34,261 nucleotides of DNA from Thiogranum sp. (GTDB lineage Bacteria; Pseudomonadota; Gammaproteobacteria; DSM-19610). The notes beneath the pieces were generated by a model that saw only the letters and a program-made list of their open reading frames with translations, was not told the origin of the DNA and ran no database searches. Below, in pieces: positions 31,406 to 34,261 of the stretch (positions within the stretch are counted from its first letter, which is position 1; each line of letters opens with the position of its first letter). The stretch spans positions 1 through 34,261 of the forward strand of contig JASBSN010000021.1 of assembly GCA_030148915.1 (NCBI GenBank), given 5' to 3'. A program made the position numbers and the translations under genes.

Positions 31406-32479
31406 TCAGGCCAAAGCCTGCGCCTTGCTCCCGCGTCGCCGGCGTACCGCCTGGGCCAGAGTTTGCAGTAACGGCAGTGTGTCTTCCCAGCTGATACAGG
31501 CATCGGTGATGCTTTTGCCGTAGTCGAGCGCACTGCCGGGGGCCTGATCCTGGCGGCCCTCGTGCAAATGGCTTTCGATCATAGCGCCCATAATGGCGCG
31601 GCAGCCGCCGCCCACCTGTGCCGCCACGTCTTCGCCCACCGCCAGCTGACGCCGGAACTGCTTGGCGCTGTTGCCGTGGCTGAAATCGATCATCACCTGC
31701 GCGCGCAAACCGGCGGCCTGAAGCTGCGAGGCCGCGCTCGCCACGCCCTCGGCGTCATAGTTGGGCGCCCGGCCGCCGCGCAGAATAATGTGACAGTCCT
31801 CGTTGCCGGCGGTCGAGAAAATAGCCGAATGTCCGGCTTTGGTCAGCGACAGAAAATGGTGCGGCTGGGATGCCGAGCGGATGGCGTCGATGGCCACTTT
31901 CAGGGTGCCGTCGGTGCCGTTTTTGAACCCTACCGCGCACGACAGACCGGAGGCCAGTTCACGGTGCACCTGACTCTCGGCGGTGCGCGCGCCGATCGCG
32001 CCCCAACTGATCAGATCCGAGACATACTGGGGCGACATCAGGTCCAGGTACTCGGTGGCTGCCGGCACGCCCAGATCGTTGATGTCGAGGAGCAGTTTAC
32101 GCGCCAGGCGCAGACCCTTGTTGATCTGAAAACTGCCGTCCAGGTCCGGATCATTGATCAGGCCTTTCCAGCCGACCGTGGTACGCGGCTTTTCGAAATA
32201 CACCCGCATGACGATCAACAACTCGTCCTGCAGGTCCGTACGCACCTCCGCCAGCCGTCGCGCGTATTCCAGTGCCGCCTCGGGATCGTGGATGGAACAG
32301 GGTCCGACAATCACCAGCAGCCGGTCGTCCTCGCCGTGCAACAGGCGATGAATCGCCTGCCGCGCATCGTGGGTGGTGCGGGCGGCATTGTCGGTGATCG
32401 GGAACTCGGCGTGCAGCTCCGCGTAGGGGACCACCTCCTGAATGTCCACGATCCGAAGATCGTCGGTTGCGTATGACAT
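31406..32479 (-). CDS. aroG: 3-deoxy-7-phosphoheptulonate (DAHP) synthase, class I
   Basis: A 357-aa enzyme for the first step of the shikimate pathway, condensing phosphoenolpyruvate and erythrose 4-phosphate. Class I (AroF/G/H) signatures are evident: LLVIVGPCSIHDPEAALEYA, RVYFEKPRTTVGWKGLINDPDLDGSF, INKGLRLARKLL, EYLDLMSPQYVSDLISWGAIGARTAESQVHRELASGL, VGFKNGTDG, HIILRGG, IDFSHGNS and SITDACISWEDT. Metal ligands Cys, His, Glu and Asp lie within these. Which aromatic amino acid inhibits it cannot be decided here, so the symbol is only for the class. Confidence 0.95.
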   Translation of the reverse strand: MSYATDDLRIVDIQEVVPYAELHAEFPITDNAARTTHDARQAIHRLLHGEDDRLLVIVGPCSIHDPEAALEYARRLAEVRTDLQDELLIVMRVYFEKPRTTVGWKGLINDPDLDGSFQINKGLRLARKLLLDINDLGVPAATEYLDLMSPQYVSDLISWGAIGARTAESQVHRELASGLSCAVGFKNGTDGTLKVAIDAIRSASQPHHFLSLTKAGHSAIFSTAGNEDCHIILRGGRAPNYDAEGVASAASQLQAAGLRAQVMIDFSHGNSAKQFRRQLAVGEDVAAQVGGGCRAIMGAMIESHLHEGRQDQAPGSALDYGKSITDACISWEDTLPLLQTLAQAVRRRRGSKAQALA

Positions 32480-32600
32480 GTTGATTTTTCGAGAATTTAT
32501 AATCAGTTCGGGCTATCCCAAAAGGATTATACACGAATCTCAGGCGCCGGTTTTCAGCCGTTGCGTACCTGCTGGTTACCCCCTGGCTGGCCGGACCGGT

Positions 32601-33047
32601 TCAGGCTGCGGTCGCACGCTGCGCTTTCATTTCCTTCTCATAGGCACCGGACAGATTCTGCTTCTGCTCCTCACTCAGCACCTTGCCGGCGAGTTGAAAC
32701 ACCTCGTGTTCCTCTTCGTTCAAGTGATGGTGCACTTTGTCCGCCAGTTGCTTGGCTACGGTGAGCCAGCCGGGCGAGCTGTACTCGGTGGTTTCCAACT
32801 GCTCGATCAACTCATCGAGTTCGTGGTGCTCGGAGATACTGTGGCGCGCCTTCTCCTGCGTCAGATCGTCTTCCATCAACGGAATGTAGAAACAGCGCTC
32901 CTCGGCCGCCGAGTGACTGGCCAGCTCCGTCTTGACCAGTTGGAAAAGCTGATCCCGCGAGCCACTGTCACCGTGGGTCTGCACCAGTTTTTCCATCAAC
33001 TCGCGTTGTCTGTCGTGATCAGCCCGCAGGCTTTCAAAAATGTTCAT
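32601..33047 (-). CDS. Hemerythrin HHE-domain protein
   Basis: A 148-aa helical cation-binding protein. Candidate di-iron ligands are placed as in HHE domains: H11 (RADHDRQRE), H45 and E49 (SHSAAEE), H74/H75 (SEHHELDEL), H107/H108 and E111-E113 (HHHLNEEEHEVF). Such proteins bind O2, NO or iron, and some repair iron clusters or buffer oxidative stress. The ATG at 33047 is chosen. It is a single gene, not linked to its neighbours. Confidence 0.9.
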   Translation of the reverse strand: MNIFESLRADHDRQRELMEKLVQTHGDSGSRDQLFQLVKTELASHSAAEERCFYIPLMEDDLTQEKARHSISEHHELDELIEQLETTEYSSPGWLTVAKQLADKVHHHLNEEEHEVFQLAGKVLSEEQKQNLSGAYEKEMKAQRATAA

Positions 33048-33267
33048 GGCATTGTCTCTCTCTGTGTTGTTGTGTGTAATGTGCAGGAGCTACCTCGGCG
33101 CTGCGTCGCACCGAAGGAGAAGACCGAGTACGGGACTGCTGTCATCGGAAGGGAATACAGATAGTTAGTGAGCAGCCTAAACCTCCCAGTGATTTAGCGC
33201 CGTCAGCTGAGCGCGTACTGCCTTGTCAGATGAGACTTACAAGAGCAGTCTAACGTCGCCGCCCCTT

Positions 33268-34158
33268 CTAGAACAGGCATTTCAACTGTTCGTTGATAAA
33301 CTCAATGAACAGTCTCACCTTCACCTGCTGATAGCGGCGATCCTGAAACACGGCATAGATCCCCGCGCTGCCACACACATAATCCGGCAGAACCTGCACC
33401 AGTCTCCCCGCCTTTAAATCGTCCGCAACCAGAAAATCCGACAACACGCCGATACCCGCGCCGCTCAATAAAAACGAACGCACGGCGTCGGCGTTGTTGG
33501 TTCTCACGCGGCCCTTTACCTGAATCTGCTTCTGCGTTCGCTTCCTCAAAAACGTCAAGTGTTGGGGCGTCGGCAACAGGGAAAATATGATCCAGTCGTG
33601 ATCTGCGAGTTGCTCCGGCTTTTCCGGTACGCCGTTGCGCTCCAGGTAGTCCGGCGACGCACACACCAGCCGCGGCGACTCGCCGATCTTGCGTGCCAGC
33701 AGTTTCGAGTCCTTAAGCCACCCGACACGAACCCCAACGTCGACGCCCAGGCTCACCATGTCCACGACCTGATCCTCCAGCAGGAGATCGACATCCAACG
33801 ACGGATGCCGGCGCATGAATTCGGCCAGCAAGGGTGCGATAAACCGGCTGCCGAGAACCACCGGGCAGGCTACCCTCAATGTACCCGAGAGCTGATCCTG
33901 CAGTTTGCCTATCCAATGCGTAACCTCCTCGGCCTGCGCCACGATCCGTACACAACCCTGGTAGTAGGTCTCCCCGATCTCGGTAAGACTCAAACTGCGC
34001 GTCGTGCGATGCAGCAGACGCACGCCGACGCTTTTCTCCAGCAACGCGATATGCCTGCTGACCGAAGATTTCGCCATGCCGAGCCGCCGCGCCGCCGCGG
34101 AAAACCCCCCGGCCTCCACCACGTGAGAGAAAATCACCATCCTCCGGAGATCGTCCAT
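33268..34158 (-). CDS. LysR-family transcriptional regulator
   Basis: A 296-aa regulator. The N-terminal winged helix-turn-helix (residues 1-60) reads MVIFSHVVEAGGFSAAARRLGMAKSSVSRHIALLEKSVGVRLLHRTTRSLSLTEIG. The C-terminal substrate-binding domain (about 90-290) has GTLRVACPVVLGSRFIAPLLAEFMRRHPSLDVDL and DMVSLGVDVGVRVGWLKDSKL, close to the CrgA/AaeR branch. The ligand and targets are unknown; LysR proteins often control a divergent gene, which would lie right of the window. GGGAGGA lies upstream of the ATG at 34158. A dyad at 34174-34192 is a candidate operator. Confidence 0.93.
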   Translation of the reverse strand: MDDLRRMVIFSHVVEAGGFSAAARRLGMAKSSVSRHIALLEKSVGVRLLHRTTRSLSLTEIGETYYQGCVRIVAQAEEVTHWIGKLQDQLSGTLRVACPVVLGSRFIAPLLAEFMRRHPSLDVDLLLEDQVVDMVSLGVDVGVRVGWLKDSKLLARKIGESPRLVCASPDYLERNGVPEKPEQLADHDWIIFSLLPTPQHLTFLRKRTQKQIQVKGRVRTNNADAVRSFLLSGAGIGVLSDFLVADDLKAGRLVQVLPDYVCGSAGIYAVFQDRRYQQVKVRLFIEFINEQLKCLF

Positions 34159-34173
34159 TTCATTCCTCCCGAT

Positions 34174-34192
34174 TGTTCGAAATACTAGAACA
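34174..34192. promoter_or_regulatory. Candidate LysR operator dyad
   Basis: TGTTC (34174-34178) and GAACA (34188-34192) are inverted around a 9-nt spacer and contain a T-N11-A core of the LysR type. It lies 16 nt before the regulator start codon, in the gap to a possible divergent target. Confidence 0.45.
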
Positions 34193-34261
34193 CACAGTTA
34201 CCACTTATGCGTATTGTTGTCATGTACCTTCGCTTCTAGAATCCCGTCTCAGATGGCACAG

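Noticed and set aside
1-34261. CRISPR array
   Set aside because: No set of regularly spaced identical repeats is visible, and no cas gene is present. The four leader hairpins are irregularly spaced and differ in sequence.

Overview
The window looks like the chromosome of a gammaproteobacterium, with the end of an integrated conjugative-type element on its left. The host genes (uvrC, pgsA, pepN, trxC, dusA, galE, DAHP synthase) and the tRNA order match that class. The order uvrC-pgsA-tRNA-Gly-tRNA-Cys-tRNA-Leu is the same as E. coli uvrC-pgsA-glyW-cysT-leuZ. I cannot name a genus; a free-living Chromatiales-like lineage is only a guess.

1-10528 is element DNA, cut by the left window edge. It carries backbone genes of the PFGI-1/SPI-7 family of integrative conjugative elements (ICEs): ParB (TIGR03764 type), DUF2857, an STY4528-type replication protein, a PFL_4669-type protein, an actin-like ParM/StbA with a small partner, a DUF3577 (STY4534-type) protein, RadC and DUF6573. 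The first codons of an AbiEi/DUF6088-like antitoxin are at the extreme left. A tyrosine integrase and an excisionase-like protein sit convergently at the right end, against the 3' end of tRNA-Leu(UAA), the likely attachment site. No conjugation, DnaB or ParA gene is visible. Four genes in the left part share a dispersed hairpin about 35-45 nt before the start codon.

10529-17275 is a leftward host block: two NarL/FixJ-type response regulators (one with a degenerate receiver), a thioredoxin/NHL protein, a family-5-like uracil-DNA glycosylase, uvrC, pgsA and three tRNAs, with tRNA-Ser(UGA) at the right. The NHL-UDG-uvrC-pgsA genes overlap or are separated by 12-14 nt.

17428-21411 holds a Bax-inhibitor-1 family membrane protein with a clear terminator, then a quorum-sensing cluster on the minus strand: luxR, a 20-bp lux-box-like site, luxI, a small receiver-like protein, and a degenerate GGDEF-EAL protein. 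The gaps are 10 and 4 nt, so an acyl-homoserine-lactone signal appears to drive a c-di-GMP-type output protein directly. I judge this the most interesting system in the window.

21663-34261 is ordinary chromosomal content: pepN, trxC, dusA, a membrane glycosyltransferase plus a GT2-GtrA fusion (surface polysaccharide), an FMN-binding glutamate-synthase-like protein, galE, DAHP synthase, a hemerythrin-domain protein and a LysR regulator.
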